Assembly: GCA_028532765.1 (NCBI GenBank)
Contig: JAQQAR010000016.1
Span: 1-64,000 of the forward strand
Source of the DNA: Sphaerochaetaceae bacterium
Lineage (GTDB): Bacteria > Spirochaetota > Spirochaetia > Sphaerochaetales > Sphaerochaetaceae
Direction of reading: 5' to 3'
Length of the DNA stretch: 64,000 bases
Both the position numbers and the translations under genes were made by a program. Under the pieces are notes generated by a model that saw only the letters and a program-made list of their open reading frames with translations, was not told the DNA's origin and did no database searches. Positions 8,906 to 17,482 of the stretch are shown piece by piece. Positions within the stretch are counted from its first letter, which is position 1. The number at the start of each line of letters is the position of its first letter.

Positions 8906-9861
8906 AACAGCAGGGTTGCCACACCTCCGCAGATCATCCCAATACTGCCGGCACGTTCATTGCTCAAATCGTAGCGCACCGTATGGTCTTGCATTTGCCC
9001 ATCCAGGAGCATCTTCTGTGCCTCTTTGATCGCCCTTGCCTCAATCTCTCCACCACCCACTGTCCCCATTAGGGTCCTGTCAACAAACAGGGCTAGTTGG
9101 AAACCGACTTCACACGGAGCTGATCCATGTTTTTCCACTACACGGACGAGAATATGAGGTTCGCCGGTTGCCTGACGGGCAAGCAATTGTTCGTCCAGCC
9201 TGACCGCTTGTTCTTTCTTGCGGTATTCGCTGATGACCTGCGCAAGAATGGAGAGGGCAATCTCCGAGGAAGTCACTGCCCCGATATCAAGCCCAATGGG
9301 AGCTTTCACAGAAGCAAGTTCTGCTTCACTGTAATTTGCATCGCGTAGTGCATCAAAGGTGTTTGCAACCTTTTTCTTGCTGCCGATCATGCCGATGTAG
9401 GAGTGGGGTAGGCGTAGTGTTTTCTCCAGGCAGAGCCTGTCAAAGGCATGCCCTCTGGTGGTGATGATGAAGTACGGTCTGATCCACCGTTGAGGCCTTT
9501 CCAGAACCTCTTCAAACGGAGCACAGAGACAGGTAGCCTGAGGAAATCGTTCTTGATTACAGAATTCTGGGCGATCATCGACGATTGTGACCCGTAAGGC
9601 AAGATCAATCGCAAGATGGTAGAGGTCGAGGGCAATATGACCACCGCCAAAGATGACCAGATGCACATCGCTGGAAAGACGCTCCCTGAGAAGACTGGGA
9701 TCATCCCAGTCATGCTCGCCTCTCTCTAAGCTGGCGATGACTTTCTTGTTCTGCAGGATTGCCTCATCCCCTGTGAAGGGACCCTGCAGGATAGTCCTTC
9801 TCTCTACGATATCATATTTCAATGCACTGAGTAGTTGTGAGTAATAGTGTTTCCTATCCAT
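8893..9861 (-). CDS. XdhC-family molybdenum hydroxylase maturation factor with swapped domain order
   Basis: The protein has 322 residues. The Rossmann (XdhC_C) domain comes first: VIFGGGHIALDLYHLA near residue 70, VDDRPEF, GMIGSKKKV, and APIGLDIGA. The XdhC/CoxI domain comes last: VVEKHGSAPCEVG near 235, GTVGGGEIEARAI near 262, and IGMICGG near the end. Canonical XdhC proteins have the reverse order. XdhC proteins insert the terminal sulfur or selenium ligand on the Mo cofactor and hand it to xanthine-dehydrogenase-like enzymes. The ATG at 9861 has AGGAGG before it. It probably works with the next two genes upstream on the same strand. Confidence 0.83.
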   Translation of the reverse strand: MDRKHYYSQLLSALKYDIVERRTILQGPFTGDEAILQNKKVIASLERGEHDWDDPSLLRERLSSDVHLVIFGGGHIALDLYHLAIDLALRVTIVDDRPEFCNQERFPQATCLCAPFEEVLERPQRWIRPYFIITTRGHAFDRLCLEKTLRLPHSYIGMIGSKKKVANTFDALRDANYSEAELASVKAPIGLDIGAVTSSEIALSILAQVISEYRKKEQAVRLDEQLLARQATGEPHILVRVVEKHGSAPCEVGFQLALFVDRTLMGTVGGGEIEARAIKEAQKMLLDGQMQDHTVRYDLSNERAGSIGMICGGVATLLFQRR

Positions 9862-10002
9862 GGTTCCTCCTGGCAAGGACAGTGTATTTACCCCATACTA
9901 ACGGATTGAAGGCAAAATATCCATTGAAGATAGCAAAGAATAATGGAAAGATTACCACACCTGACGCTATTCAGAGCCGGGAGTGGTCCCTCTTGTATCG
10001 CC

Positions 10003-11805
10003 TTATGCTCTGCTGAGGAATCCGTCTACTGCTTCCAGAACAGCACCTCCGATTGCCATGGCTTTTTCGCTTACCGTGGTATGGTCAGCATGCGCGCCAC
10101 GTGGGTCGATGTCAGCAATCTTGAAGTGCTCTGGAACTTCCAGTCCATTGTTCAGCAAGCCCCGGAGCTTCCCACTGATGGTTGCAACGACTTCCGCATC
10201 ACCAACCTTTGCGATTACCTCACCTTGCTTAACCAAATCACCAATCTGGTGATCACTGGAGAAGAGTCCAGCTGCAGGACTGTGCAATACTCGTTCTTTG
10301 CCATATCCAGCGATAACACCTGGGGTTCCGGTATTGGGCATTGCTGAACCTTCACTCAGGATCCTTGCAAGACTATGTCCCCTCATGGTCTCGATGACCA
10401 GATCACAATCCTGTTTTGCCACAAACCCAGGACCAAGGGCGATTACCAGTGGAGCGTCAGTGATCGTGGTGCCGATATTCTTCTTGGCCATGATGGCATC
10501 CACTACACAGACCGGTTTTATTCTCTTGATCTGTTCACCCTTCGGGTCTGCCAGGACGGGTATGATGCCTGCATCCATCTTTCCATATGCATCCTTCAGG
10601 TCATTGCAGCGGGATGCTTTCACTCCCTCTATGGTTATTGTATCGCTGTACATTGCCTGTGCGATGCTGACAGTTCTCCTGATAACCGTTGGCTGTTCAG
10701 TTTCCAGTACCACGACATAGTATCCTGCTCTGAAGAGACGGAGAATGACCCCCGTAGCCAGGTCGCCTCCACCTCGGACCACGATCATCTTGTTTGCCTT
10801 GTGCTTGAGGCTCTGCCCACTACGGTTGTTGAAAACCTTCATCACCTCACTCAGTACGGAGAGCGCAATCTCCTGAGGGGTTTCAGTGCCGATATCCAGT
10901 CCAATTGGACAGTGCAATCGCTTCAGATCATTCTGGTCAAGGGTGAGGGAAGCAAGCAACTTCTTTGCCTTGTGCCTGGAACCCAGCACCCCAAGGTAGG
11001 CAATGTTCCTCTTAAGGAGTAGTTTTGTGGTTTCAGGGCCAAAGGCATGGCTTGCAATAATACAAGCAGTATACTCATTGGTTTCAATATTGTTCAGTGC
11101 TTCAGCAAGGGTTGGGGCAACCTCACGTTTCTTTGAGAAGGTAAAGAGATCTTCCGTGGCAAAGTCTTCTCGTGTTTCAACCACCTGGGTGGGGATTCCT
11201 ACAAAGTGGGCAAGTTCCGCGATTGCCTGGTTTACATGCCCTCCACCGATCAAGAGGAGGTTGTGGTAGTTCACCGGGAGACTGAGATGACAGGTCCATG
11301 AGCCGGTTTCCACCAAGGTAGTACTTTTCTTGTTGAGTGCCTCTTGGGCGTAACTGAGGAATGTGGGATGCACATCCCCAATGGTAGCTCCTCCCTCACA
11401 GAGTCCGAGCAAAGCCACTGAGGGTTGCAATTGAAGACCAAAAACATGGTCAAGCTCATACGACTCCCAGCGCCTGAAATCGATGAAGGCTTTCCGCTCA
11501 ACATCAGTGGTACAGCGGAGGAGGAAAAGATAGACAACACCTACACTTACCTCGTCATCCATCTGGACTGTGAAGTGTATATGGCGGTGTGACTCATCAT
11601 TGCTGATCAGGTTGAGGGATTGGCTGAGTACATATGCCTCGAGTTCTCCTCCACCGACAGTCCCGGTAATCCGTCCTTTTGTGTCGATGACCATGGATCC
11701 TTGGTTCCTGCTTGTGGATCCTTCAGTCTTGATGATGGTTGCATATACAAAGTCCTCTTTGTGTTCACTCAAGTATGCTGCTGCTTCGAATACGGTATGC
11801 TTCAT
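10003..11805 (-). CDS. yqeB: XdhC-YqeB fusion, selenium-dependent molybdenum hydroxylase maturation protein
   Basis: The protein has 600 residues, two proteins in one. Residues 1-325 form a canonical XdhC: TIIKTEGSTSRNQGS and GTVGGGELEAYVL, then a Rossmann domain LLIGGGHVNQAIAELA and GLDIGTETPQEIA. Residues about 340-600 form a YqeB/EF2563-type protein: VVRGGGDLATGVILRL, VVDAIMAKKN, ALGPGF, and a C-terminal hydrophobic-loop block GEVIAKVGDAEVVA. In bacteria with selenium-dependent molybdenum hydroxylases, YqeB and YqeC occur with orphan selD. The start has an AGAAAGG ribosome-binding site and overlaps yqeC by four bases (ATGA). Confidence 0.86.
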   Translation of the reverse strand: MKHTVFEAAAYLSEHKEDFVYATIIKTEGSTSRNQGSMVIDTKGRITGTVGGGELEAYVLSQSLNLISNDESHRHIHFTVQMDDEVSVGVVYLFLLRCTTDVERKAFIDFRRWESYELDHVFGLQLQPSVALLGLCEGGATIGDVHPTFLSYAQEALNKKSTTLVETGSWTCHLSLPVNYHNLLLIGGGHVNQAIAELAHFVGIPTQVVETREDFATEDLFTFSKKREVAPTLAEALNNIETNEYTACIIASHAFGPETTKLLLKRNIAYLGVLGSRHKAKKLLASLTLDQNDLKRLHCPIGLDIGTETPQEIALSVLSEVMKVFNNRSGQSLKHKANKMIVVRGGGDLATGVILRLFRAGYYVVVLETEQPTVIRRTVSIAQAMYSDTITIEGVKASRCNDLKDAYGKMDAGIIPVLADPKGEQIKRIKPVCVVDAIMAKKNIGTTITDAPLVIALGPGFVAKQDCDLVIETMRGHSLARILSEGSAMPNTGTPGVIAGYGKERVLHSPAAGLFSSDHQIGDLVKQGEVIAKVGDAEVVATISGKLRGLLNNGLEVPEHFKIADIDPRGAHADHTTVSEKAMAIGGAVLEAVDGFLSRA

Positions 11806-12506
11806 GGTATTTTCCTTTCTATAAGAATATTTTCTTCGAGTGAACCGAAAAACAAAGGCAAATCTGGGAACGATCTTCGAATGTTCTCGATCTTGCTCCA
11901 GTCGGTTCTCTCTGCTTGGTTAAAAAGTATAGCGCGAACACCCTTCATGCCCTTCTGAATGCCTTCTGGATGGGTAAGCAAGAAGGAGTAGGTCTCTTCA
12001 TCGATAAGACGGTCAGGTAGGGCTTCACATCCGAAGCAGTGTTCACTGAGTCTCTTGCCGAAGACGGAAAAAGAAGCAATTGCCAAGGTAGCGGTAGTAA
12101 ATTCCGGTACCACTGGATCACGATCACAATGTAACTTCAGACCCATACCGCGAGCTCCATCTGCTTCCAACAAGAGTACATCATAGTGTTCTTTCAAACG
12201 TGCAAGGTCTTCGGTAGGCGGTGCTTCTGCCTTGATGGGCCCTCGTCTTGCGTAGAAAACCCGCTCACCCTTCTTGCATTGGTATGAGAACACATCCTCA
12301 TCCCAGAAGTAGCGGTCGCAGTAATAGTCCCTGTCTTCAGGGTAAAGTACTTTCGTAGTGGTGGAGACAAGAACCCGCTTCATCTCAGCTGCGTACGCAT
12401 TTGCAAGCTGTATCAAAGCAGTGGTTTTCCCCCCACTTCCCGTAATGCAGATACAGCTTTCACTACCTTGAAAGTGCTTCTGCAGGGATGTAATCAATGT
12501 CGCCAT
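11802..12506 (-). CDS. yqeC: Selenium-dependent hydroxylase accessory protein YqeC
   Basis: The gene encodes 234 residues. A P-loop ITGSGGKTTALIQLA lies near residue 20. VLVSTTTKVLYP, LLEADGARGMGLK near 115, and a Cys-containing FGCEALPDRLID block are typical of the YqeC family. It is the first gene of a minus-strand unit with the XdhC-YqeB fusion (four-base overlap) and the domain-swapped XdhC gene. The role is in maturation of the selenium-containing Mo cofactor, but the biochemical step is unknown. The ribosome-binding site is weak (GTGAAGT). Confidence 0.84.
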   Translation of the reverse strand: MATLITSLQKHFQGSESCICITGSGGKTTALIQLANAYAAEMKRVLVSTTTKVLYPEDRDYYCDRYFWDEDVFSYQCKKGERVFYARRGPIKAEAPPTEDLARLKEHYDVLLLEADGARGMGLKLHCDRDPVVPEFTTATLAIASFSVFGKRLSEHCFGCEALPDRLIDEETYSFLLTHPEGIQKGMKGVRAILFNQAERTDWSKIENIRRSFPDLPLFFGSLEENILIERKIP

Positions 12507-12600
12507 ACTTCACTGTAGCACCACAGGTGGATGACTTGCAACTATTGCGGTGATTTCTTTCTGCACTGGTATTGGCATCGTTCCCTGCTAGACTGGAGGA

Positions 12601-13221
12601 ATGAACAGAATTGAAACAGGGTTTGCAGGAGCTGATATCATTGGTAATCGTTATGTGCTCTGTGTCGTTGACCAGGAGGGAAAGAGCCCTCACTATGCAC
12701 GAGGGCGTGCTGACACATTGAAAGGTAGGGAGAAGTTCTTTGCCACCATTCCTCCTGGCACCCCGCTTATGATTGTGGAATCAGAGCTTGCGGTACTTTC
12801 ACTGCATCTCCTTGGTGAATCATTTGTGTTTATCCAGAAAGAGAAAGAAACCTATGCAGTTTGGGAGAAGGCTGGGATCAAGAGAGGGGAGAGGATGGCG
12901 AACTTTGCGGCAAAGCTTCTCCAATCGACTTCACAGCAGGCTCCCCTTTCAGAGAGGGAGCAACTGAAACTGCTGGAGATACAAGGAAGAGAGTTGGAGA
13001 GGATCCAGAGGATAACTGACGATAGCCTCTCCATCATAGAAAGGATCCAAGACGGGAGTGCAACCGATGCTGATATCTCCCAGGCATTCGAGAACGAGTA
13101 TGAGAGTAGGGTTGGTCACTTTATGGTGGAAGATGAGACAAGTGAAGATCCCTCACCATTTGCAGCAGATGACGAGAGCTTTTTGGCAGAACTCTACCGA
13201 TTACTGGATAAGATACCGTGA
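12601..13221 (+). CDS. Orphan protein, possible remnant of an IS110-like DEDD domain
   Basis: I do not recognise a named family. The 206-residue product has an RNase H-like start (GADIIGNRYVLCVVDQEGK), then a TLKGREKFF and MIVESEL pattern whose spacing recalls the N-terminal DEDD domain of IS110 transposases. The second half is helical and charged (QLKLLEIQGRELERIQRITD) with an acidic tail. No IS ends, second transposase domain or target duplication were seen. The GGAGG before the ATG is only one base away, unusually close. It is convergent with the phoB-type gene, five bases apart. Confidence 0.6.
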   Translation: MNRIETGFAGADIIGNRYVLCVVDQEGKSPHYARGRADTLKGREKFFATIPPGTPLMIVESELAVLSLHLLGESFVFIQKEKETYAVWEKAGIKRGERMANFAAKLLQSTSQQAPLSEREQLKLLEIQGRELERIQRITDDSLSIIERIQDGSATDADISQAFENEYESRVGHFMVEDETSEDPSPFAADDESFLAELYRLLDKIP

Positions 13222-13226
13222 GATGG

Positions 13227-13907
13227 TCAGTTCTTGTAGGTGTAGCCGATTCCCCAGATGGTTTTGATCTTGGTGCCGTATGATCCCAGTTTCTTTCTGA
13301 GCGTAGCAATCTGGACATCGATTGATCGGTCGGTCACCGGGTAATCGTCTCCCTTGACCTTGGTGATGATCTGATTCCTTGTGAAGACTTGTTCAGGGTT
13401 CGATGCCAGGAGATAGAGCAGGGCAAACTCTGTGGCAGTGAGTTCAATCTCTTGCCCATCGAGCATGCACTGATGTTTGTGTTGGTCCATGATAAGCCCA
13501 TCAGCTTCTACCATGAGGTGCTGTTGCTCCAGTTCCTGTGTCCTTCTCAGAACTGCCCTGATCTTGCTTGCAAGGACTTTTGCACTGAATGGCTTGCTCA
13601 GGTAGTCATCCGCCCCGAGCTCCAGGGCTGTAATGATATCACTCTCTTCCCCTCGAGCTGAGACCACAATGATGGGTACCGGGTTGTTCAGCTGATAGCG
13701 AACAGACTTGATGGTAGAGAGGCCATCGAGGACAGGCATCATGATATCGAGCACCATAAGATCAATGTGGTGACTCTTCAGTAAATCCAGAGCTTGTGCT
13801 CCATGTTCAGCTTCCAGGACCGTGTATCCTAGGGATGAGAGTGTGTATCTCTCCAGTTCCCGGATATCAACATCATCTTCAACAACCAAGATAGTTTCCA
13901 TAGCCAT
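13227..13907 (-). CDS. phoB: PhoB-type response regulator, OmpR family
   Basis: The 226-residue protein has a receiver domain with the acidic pair EDD at residues 10-12, phosphoacceptor Asp at about 54 (VLDIMMP) and Lys in YLSKPFSA near 104. A winged-helix DNA-binding domain follows (LTATEFALLYLLAS, and DRSIDVQIATLRKKL near 195). This is the domain layout of PhoB. The only sensor kinase in the window is the PhoR-type protein next to phoU, so pairing is likely but not proven. Tandem 11-base repeats lie upstream. Translation may start at Met1 or Met3; neither has a strong ribosome-binding site. Confidence 0.82.
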   Translation of the reverse strand: MAMETILVVEDDVDIRELERYTLSSLGYTVLEAEHGAQALDLLKSHHIDLMVLDIMMPVLDGLSTIKSVRYQLNNPVPIIVVSARGEESDIITALELGADDYLSKPFSAKVLASKIRAVLRRTQELEQQHLMVEADGLIMDQHKHQCMLDGQEIELTATEFALLYLLASNPEQVFTRNQIITKVKGDDYPVTDRSIDVQIATLRKKLGSYGTKIKTIWGIGYTYKN

Positions 13908-13950
13908 ACACTACTTGCATTGCATCTTGAAAGCAAGATTATCCAGGCAT

Positions 13951-13972
13951 TTTCATAGATTTCTCATAGATT
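13951..13972. promoter_or_regulatory. Tandem 11-bp repeat upstream of phoB (candidate Pho box)
   Basis: TTTCATAGATT (13951-13961) and TCTCATAGATT (13962-13972) match at 10 of 11 positions and abut exactly. This is the period of PhoB half-sites. They lie 44-65 bases before the phoB-type start, suggesting autoregulation, though they point away from the gene. Confidence 0.5.
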
Positions 13973-13985
13973 CCAAGGAGAAGAA

Positions 13986-14017
13986 AAACCACGCAAGGGT
14001 TATCCCAAGCGTGGTTT
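13986..14017 (-). terminator. Rho-independent terminator of ackA
   Basis: AAACCACGC pairs with GCGTGGTTT around a 14-base loop. Read on the minus strand the stem ends in GCGTGGTTTTTCTTC, a T-run just beyond the ackA stop at 14040. Confidence 0.8.
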
Positions 14018-14039
14018 GCAAAAGAACTGTTTTTTCTCT

Positions 14040-15377
14040 TTAGCGTGGCATTGCTAAAATGGTGGCCAACTCAGGATTCTTCTCGATGTTCTTCTGAAGA
14101 TCCTTCTCACGGCTCTTGTTCACATAGTTCTTGTCCTCGAAGGTGTAGTGGAAATTGGTATGAACATCATAGGTGCCGTTCATGAGAGCATAGGCATCCT
14201 CCGTCATGACCAACTCCTCATCGGTCGGAATCACCAGGATCTTTACCTTTGAATCATCAGTGTTGATCTCGAATTCGCCGTTTCTGCTGAAACAGACTTC
14301 ATTCTTGTGTTCATCAAGCACTGCCCCGATTGCTTCCAAGCCCTGACATGCGCCGAGACGAATATGTCGAGCCATCTCTCCGACACCTGCGGTGAATACG
14401 ATTGCATCCAGCTTATCACCAAAGAGGGTAGCATAGCCACCGATGTACTTGGCAATCCTGCGGGTTTCCATCTTGATGGCCAGAGCTGCTTTCTTGTCCC
14501 CTTCCAGACTTGCCTTGAGCACGTCTCTTCGATCGCTCTTTCCGCACAAGCCGATCAGCCCGCTTTTCTTGTTGAGAACCGTGTCCATCTCTTTTGCACT
14601 CATGCCGGTATTGTCCATCATGTAGGGAATGATGGCAGGATCGATATCTCCACTTCTGGAGCCCATGATCAATCCTTCAAGGGGGGTAAGGCCCATGGAA
14701 GTGTCAATGCAGACGCCGTTTTTTACTGCGCTGATGGATGCGCCGTTTCCGATATGGCAGACGATTACATTCGTATCTTCATTCTTCTTGCCCAACACGA
14801 CTGCTGCACGCTTTGCACAGTAGAGATGGCTGGTTCCATGGAAGCCATAGCGTCGTACATTGTAATCAGTGTACCACTCATAGGGAACGGCATACATGAA
14901 TGCTTCCTCAGGCATGGTCTGATGCCATGCAGTGTCGAGGATGATGGCCTGGGGAACGGAAGGCATTGCTTTCCTGGCTGCTTCAATGCCCATGATATTG
15001 GCAGGCATGTGTAGTGGGCCCAGGTGTGTGACCTTCTTTAGTTGTTCAATGACTTCATCGGTTACCAATGCAGACTGCTTGAACACCTCTCCACCATGCA
15101 GGACACGGTGACCAACAGCCCCAATATCAGCCAAGTCACTGATGACTCCATACTCATCATCAAGAAGCATCCTGATGATCAGCTCAATTGCCTCTTTGTG
15201 AGTAGGGGAAGAGAACTCTGCATTGTATTCCTCTTTGCCATTTGCCTTATGCTCAATGGTGGAATATTCCAGTCCGATGCGTTCCACGACGCCAACAGCA
15301 AGAATATCTTTGTTGACCCAGTCGTACACCTGGTACTTGGCAGACGAACTGCCACAGTTCAAGGTTAAAATTACCAT
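14040..15377 (-). CDS. ackA: Acetate kinase
   Basis: Acetate kinase makes ATP and acetate from acetyl phosphate, the last energy-yielding step of acetate fermentation. Family blocks are clear: [13 protein letters not shown] at the N-terminus, VGHRVLHGG near 90, [14 protein letters not shown] near 210, GSRSGDIDP, and FTAGVGEMA near 330. At 445 residues it is about 45 longer than usual. The extra part is a C-terminal charged tail beginning near [12 protein letters not shown]. No phosphate acetyltransferase gene is adjacent. It is monocistronic, ending at its own terminator. Confidence 0.95.
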   Translation of the reverse strand: MVILTLNCGSSSAKYQVYDWVNKDILAVGVVERIGLEYSTIEHKANGKEEYNAEFSSPTHKEAIELIIRMLLDDEYGVISDLADIGAVGHRVLHGGEVFKQSALVTDEVIEQLKKVTHLGPLHMPANIMGIEAARKAMPSVPQAIILDTAWHQTMPEEAFMYAVPYEWYTDYNVRRYGFHGTSHLYCAKRAAVVLGKKNEDTNVIVCHIGNGASISAVKNGVCIDTSMGLTPLEGLIMGSRSGDIDPAIIPYMMDNTGMSAKEMDTVLNKKSGLIGLCGKSDRRDVLKASLEGDKKAALAIKMETRRIAKYIGGYATLFGDKLDAIVFTAGVGEMARHIRLGACQGLEAIGAVLDEHKNEVCFSRNGEFEINTDDSKVKILVIPTDEELVMTEDAYALMNGTYDVHTNFHYTFEDKNYVNKSREKDLQKNIEKNPELATILAMPR

Positions 15378-15477
15378 GAATGACTCCTATTATTTCTCTA
15401 TAACACTCTGTTAATTGATTGCAAAAGATACCCATCTATTAAAACACTATTGGGCAGAATAATCAACATGAAGCGAA

Positions 15478-15498
15478 AAAAGAACCTTTAGTTCTTTT
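15478..15498 (-). terminator. Perfect 8-bp hairpin just before an exported-protein gene
   Basis: AAAAGAAC (15478-15485) pairs with GTTCTTTT (15491-15498) around CTTTA. On the minus strand it is followed by TTTTTTCGC, so it could stop antisense transcription from murB. On the + strand it ends six bases before the next start codon and could occlude translation initiation. Confidence 0.45.
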
Positions 15499-15504
15499 CC
15501 TCTT

Positions 15505-16554
15505 ATGAAGGTATTTCTTTGCCTGTGGTTTTGGACACTTCCCCTCTTTCTGCACGCACAAACGATAGTACAAGGTTCATTCAGTCCTCTGCAGGAAGCC
15601 ATGAACATTGAGTACCATAGTGAGGAAGAACGTGAAGATTTCCGCTTAAAGCTCTCTCTCTCCTCTTCTGAGCTGCAGATTGAACCATATATTTCCTACG
15701 AGGGAGAAGTCTGGAGCTTCAGCTATAAACCAAGGACTTTCCTGGAAAGGGTATGGTTCAGCAGTTCATGGGAAAAGCAAGACCTACGTCTCTCGTACCT
15801 GTACAGGGAAGAGAATAACAGGGCCTTCCAGATACAGGGAAAGCAAGGAGGATTGGCATACCAATTTGCAGAGGGACAATCTTCCATCCCATCGGTATAT
15901 ACGTGGAATGAACAACCAGGAAAAATCTATCTCTTCTGGGAAGCAGAGAGCCCCCATGTGGACCTCTCCCTTGTTGCCTCCTGGGCTGATGGAGAGCGCT
16001 TTTCTTTCTCCCCTGACATCACATTCTCACAGGGAGCCCTTTCATTCGATTGGAAGTTTGAGGGGACTTCCGAAAGGCAATCGCAATCTGTCGCTTTGCA
16101 AATGAAATGTCATGGCATACAGGCAGTGTGGGGAGGGGAGATACAAACAGGCCCCTCCCCGGTTTTTGGTGGACAGAGGCAAGAAATGGAACAATCTGTA
16201 CACTCCAAAATCAGCTATACATTGGGGTCGATTACCTTGGAGAGCAGTTTCGATAGTTGGGTGAAAACCAGAACATCTGGAGAGCAGAGCAGGAGGAGCA
16301 GCTACCAAGTATCAGGACAGTGGCTGGATTACAGAATAGATGTTGTCTGGGACAGTATTGATGGAATGTCATTACAGATGAAGGCAGAACAGGGAACACT
16401 AAACCTAAGTAGGGATGGCATTACCTTATCCCTGCTTCTTAAGAAGGGACCCCTGTCTCTCACCATCAAGAAAAATGTCAAGGAGCAGCTATCAGTCACC
16501 TACTCATTCCGCTTTACCATCGGCCAAGATAGTGGATCTCTTCTTGCAAGGTGA
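15505..16554 (+). CDS. Exported beta-strand-rich protein of unknown function
   Basis: Not recognised as a named family. The product of 349 residues begins with a signal peptide (MKVFLCLWFWTLPLFLHA, cleavage predicted before QT). The rest is dense in alternating polar/hydrophobic and aromatic residues (FRLKLSLSSSELQIEPYISY, WSFSYKPRTF, LSVTYSFRFTIG), typical of outer-membrane barrels or large beta-sandwiches. No purine-rich ribosome-binding site precedes the ATG, and a hairpin lies six bases upstream. It converges on murB with a 41-base overlap of coding ends. Confidence 0.75.
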   Translation: MKVFLCLWFWTLPLFLHAQTIVQGSFSPLQEAMNIEYHSEEEREDFRLKLSLSSSELQIEPYISYEGEVWSFSYKPRTFLERVWFSSSWEKQDLRLSYLYREENNRAFQIQGKQGGLAYQFAEGQSSIPSVYTWNEQPGKIYLFWEAESPHVDLSLVASWADGERFSFSPDITFSQGALSFDWKFEGTSERQSQSVALQMKCHGIQAVWGGEIQTGPSPVFGGQRQEMEQSVHSKISYTLGSITLESSFDSWVKTRTSGEQSRRSSYQVSGQWLDYRIDVVWDSIDGMSLQMKAEQGTLNLSRDGITLSLLLKKGPLSLTIKKNVKEQLSVTYSFRFTIGQDSGSLLAR

Positions 16555-17431
16555 TATGGAACTCACTCTGTACAGTGGCTCTGATGTACTCGATCAAGGC
16601 TCGTACATCTTCACTGGTGGCAGTTCTCTCACGATTGATGATGATGTTTGCATGGGTTGGGGATACGCTGGCTCCCCCGATGGTATGACCCTTGAGATTG
16701 CAGGCATCAATGAGGGCAGCAGCTTTCTTGCCTTCTGGGTTCTTGAATATTGACCCAAGACTTGGATAGTCATACAGACCCTTATGCTTACGATGCTTTT
16801 TAACCGTGTCCTTGCGTTTTCTCACCTCACTGGTTTGTGTGGTAGGCTTTAATCGGAATCCTGCTTCATAGATGATCAAATCATCCCTGCCGGTAAAAGG
16901 GGAGTGGCGATAGGAGAACTCATCCTGGTGGATTTGCATCCTATGAAGTTTCCCATCCAAGGTCATATAGTCGACATAGTAGAGCAGATCCCCTATCTGT
17001 ACACCGTTTGCCCCGCTGTTTCCATAGATAGCCCCCCCCACTGTGCCAGGGATACCACCGAGCATTTCCAGCCCTTCCAGTCCGTCTTCAATTGCCTGTG
17101 AGATGGCTTTGTCCAGAGGACAACCTGAGCGGACACAAAACATCTCCCCTTGTACATGCCTGCGGGCAAGGTGGCCAGTGAGGATAACGAGTCCTTCAAC
17201 ACCCTTGTCACTGATCAAGGTATTGGTTGCTCCCCCAAGAATTGAGAGGGGAAGATTGTTGTCCTTTGCATGGTTTATCAGGATTCTCAGTTCCTCGAAA
17301 TTGGTGGGATAGGCAGCCCATTGGGCATTTCCCCCACACTGAATACTACTGTGTGAAGCGAGTTCCAGATTCTCCATGAGCAGGTGGTCAAGGTTGATTT
17401 TTTCAATACTATTGCGTACATTGGTAGGCAT
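16514..17431 (-). CDS. murB: UDP-N-acetylenolpyruvoylglucosamine reductase MurB
   Basis: MurB reduces UDP-GlcNAc-enolpyruvate to UDP-MurNAc in peptidoglycan synthesis, using FAD and NADPH. FAD-binding elements are seen: ILGGATNTLISDKG near residue 62, and GGIPGTVGGAIYGNSGANG near 125. The catalytic Ser lies in YPSLGSIFKNP near 230. Length (305) is normal for the short MurB type. It diverges from cysS with a 51-base shared promoter region, and its 3' end overlaps the convergent exported-protein gene. Confidence 0.95.
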   Translation of the reverse strand: MPTNVRNSIEKINLDHLLMENLELASHSSIQCGGNAQWAAYPTNFEELRILINHAKDNNLPLSILGGATNTLISDKGVEGLVILTGHLARRHVQGEMFCVRSGCPLDKAISQAIEDGLEGLEMLGGIPGTVGGAIYGNSGANGVQIGDLLYYVDYMTLDGKLHRMQIHQDEFSYRHSPFTGRDDLIIYEAGFRLKPTTQTSEVRKRKDTVKKHRKHKGLYDYPSLGSIFKNPEGKKAAALIDACNLKGHTIGGASVSPTHANIIINRERTATSEDVRALIEYIRATVQSEFHITLQEEIHYLGRW

Positions 17432-17482
17432 GGAGACATCTTACCCCCTTTTTTTGGGGTGGGCAACCTAAAGGAGCTCTCA

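Noticed and set aside
12601-13221. Active IS110 insertion sequence
   Set aside because: The catalytic pattern is incomplete, the transposase C-terminal domain is missing and no element ends were seen.
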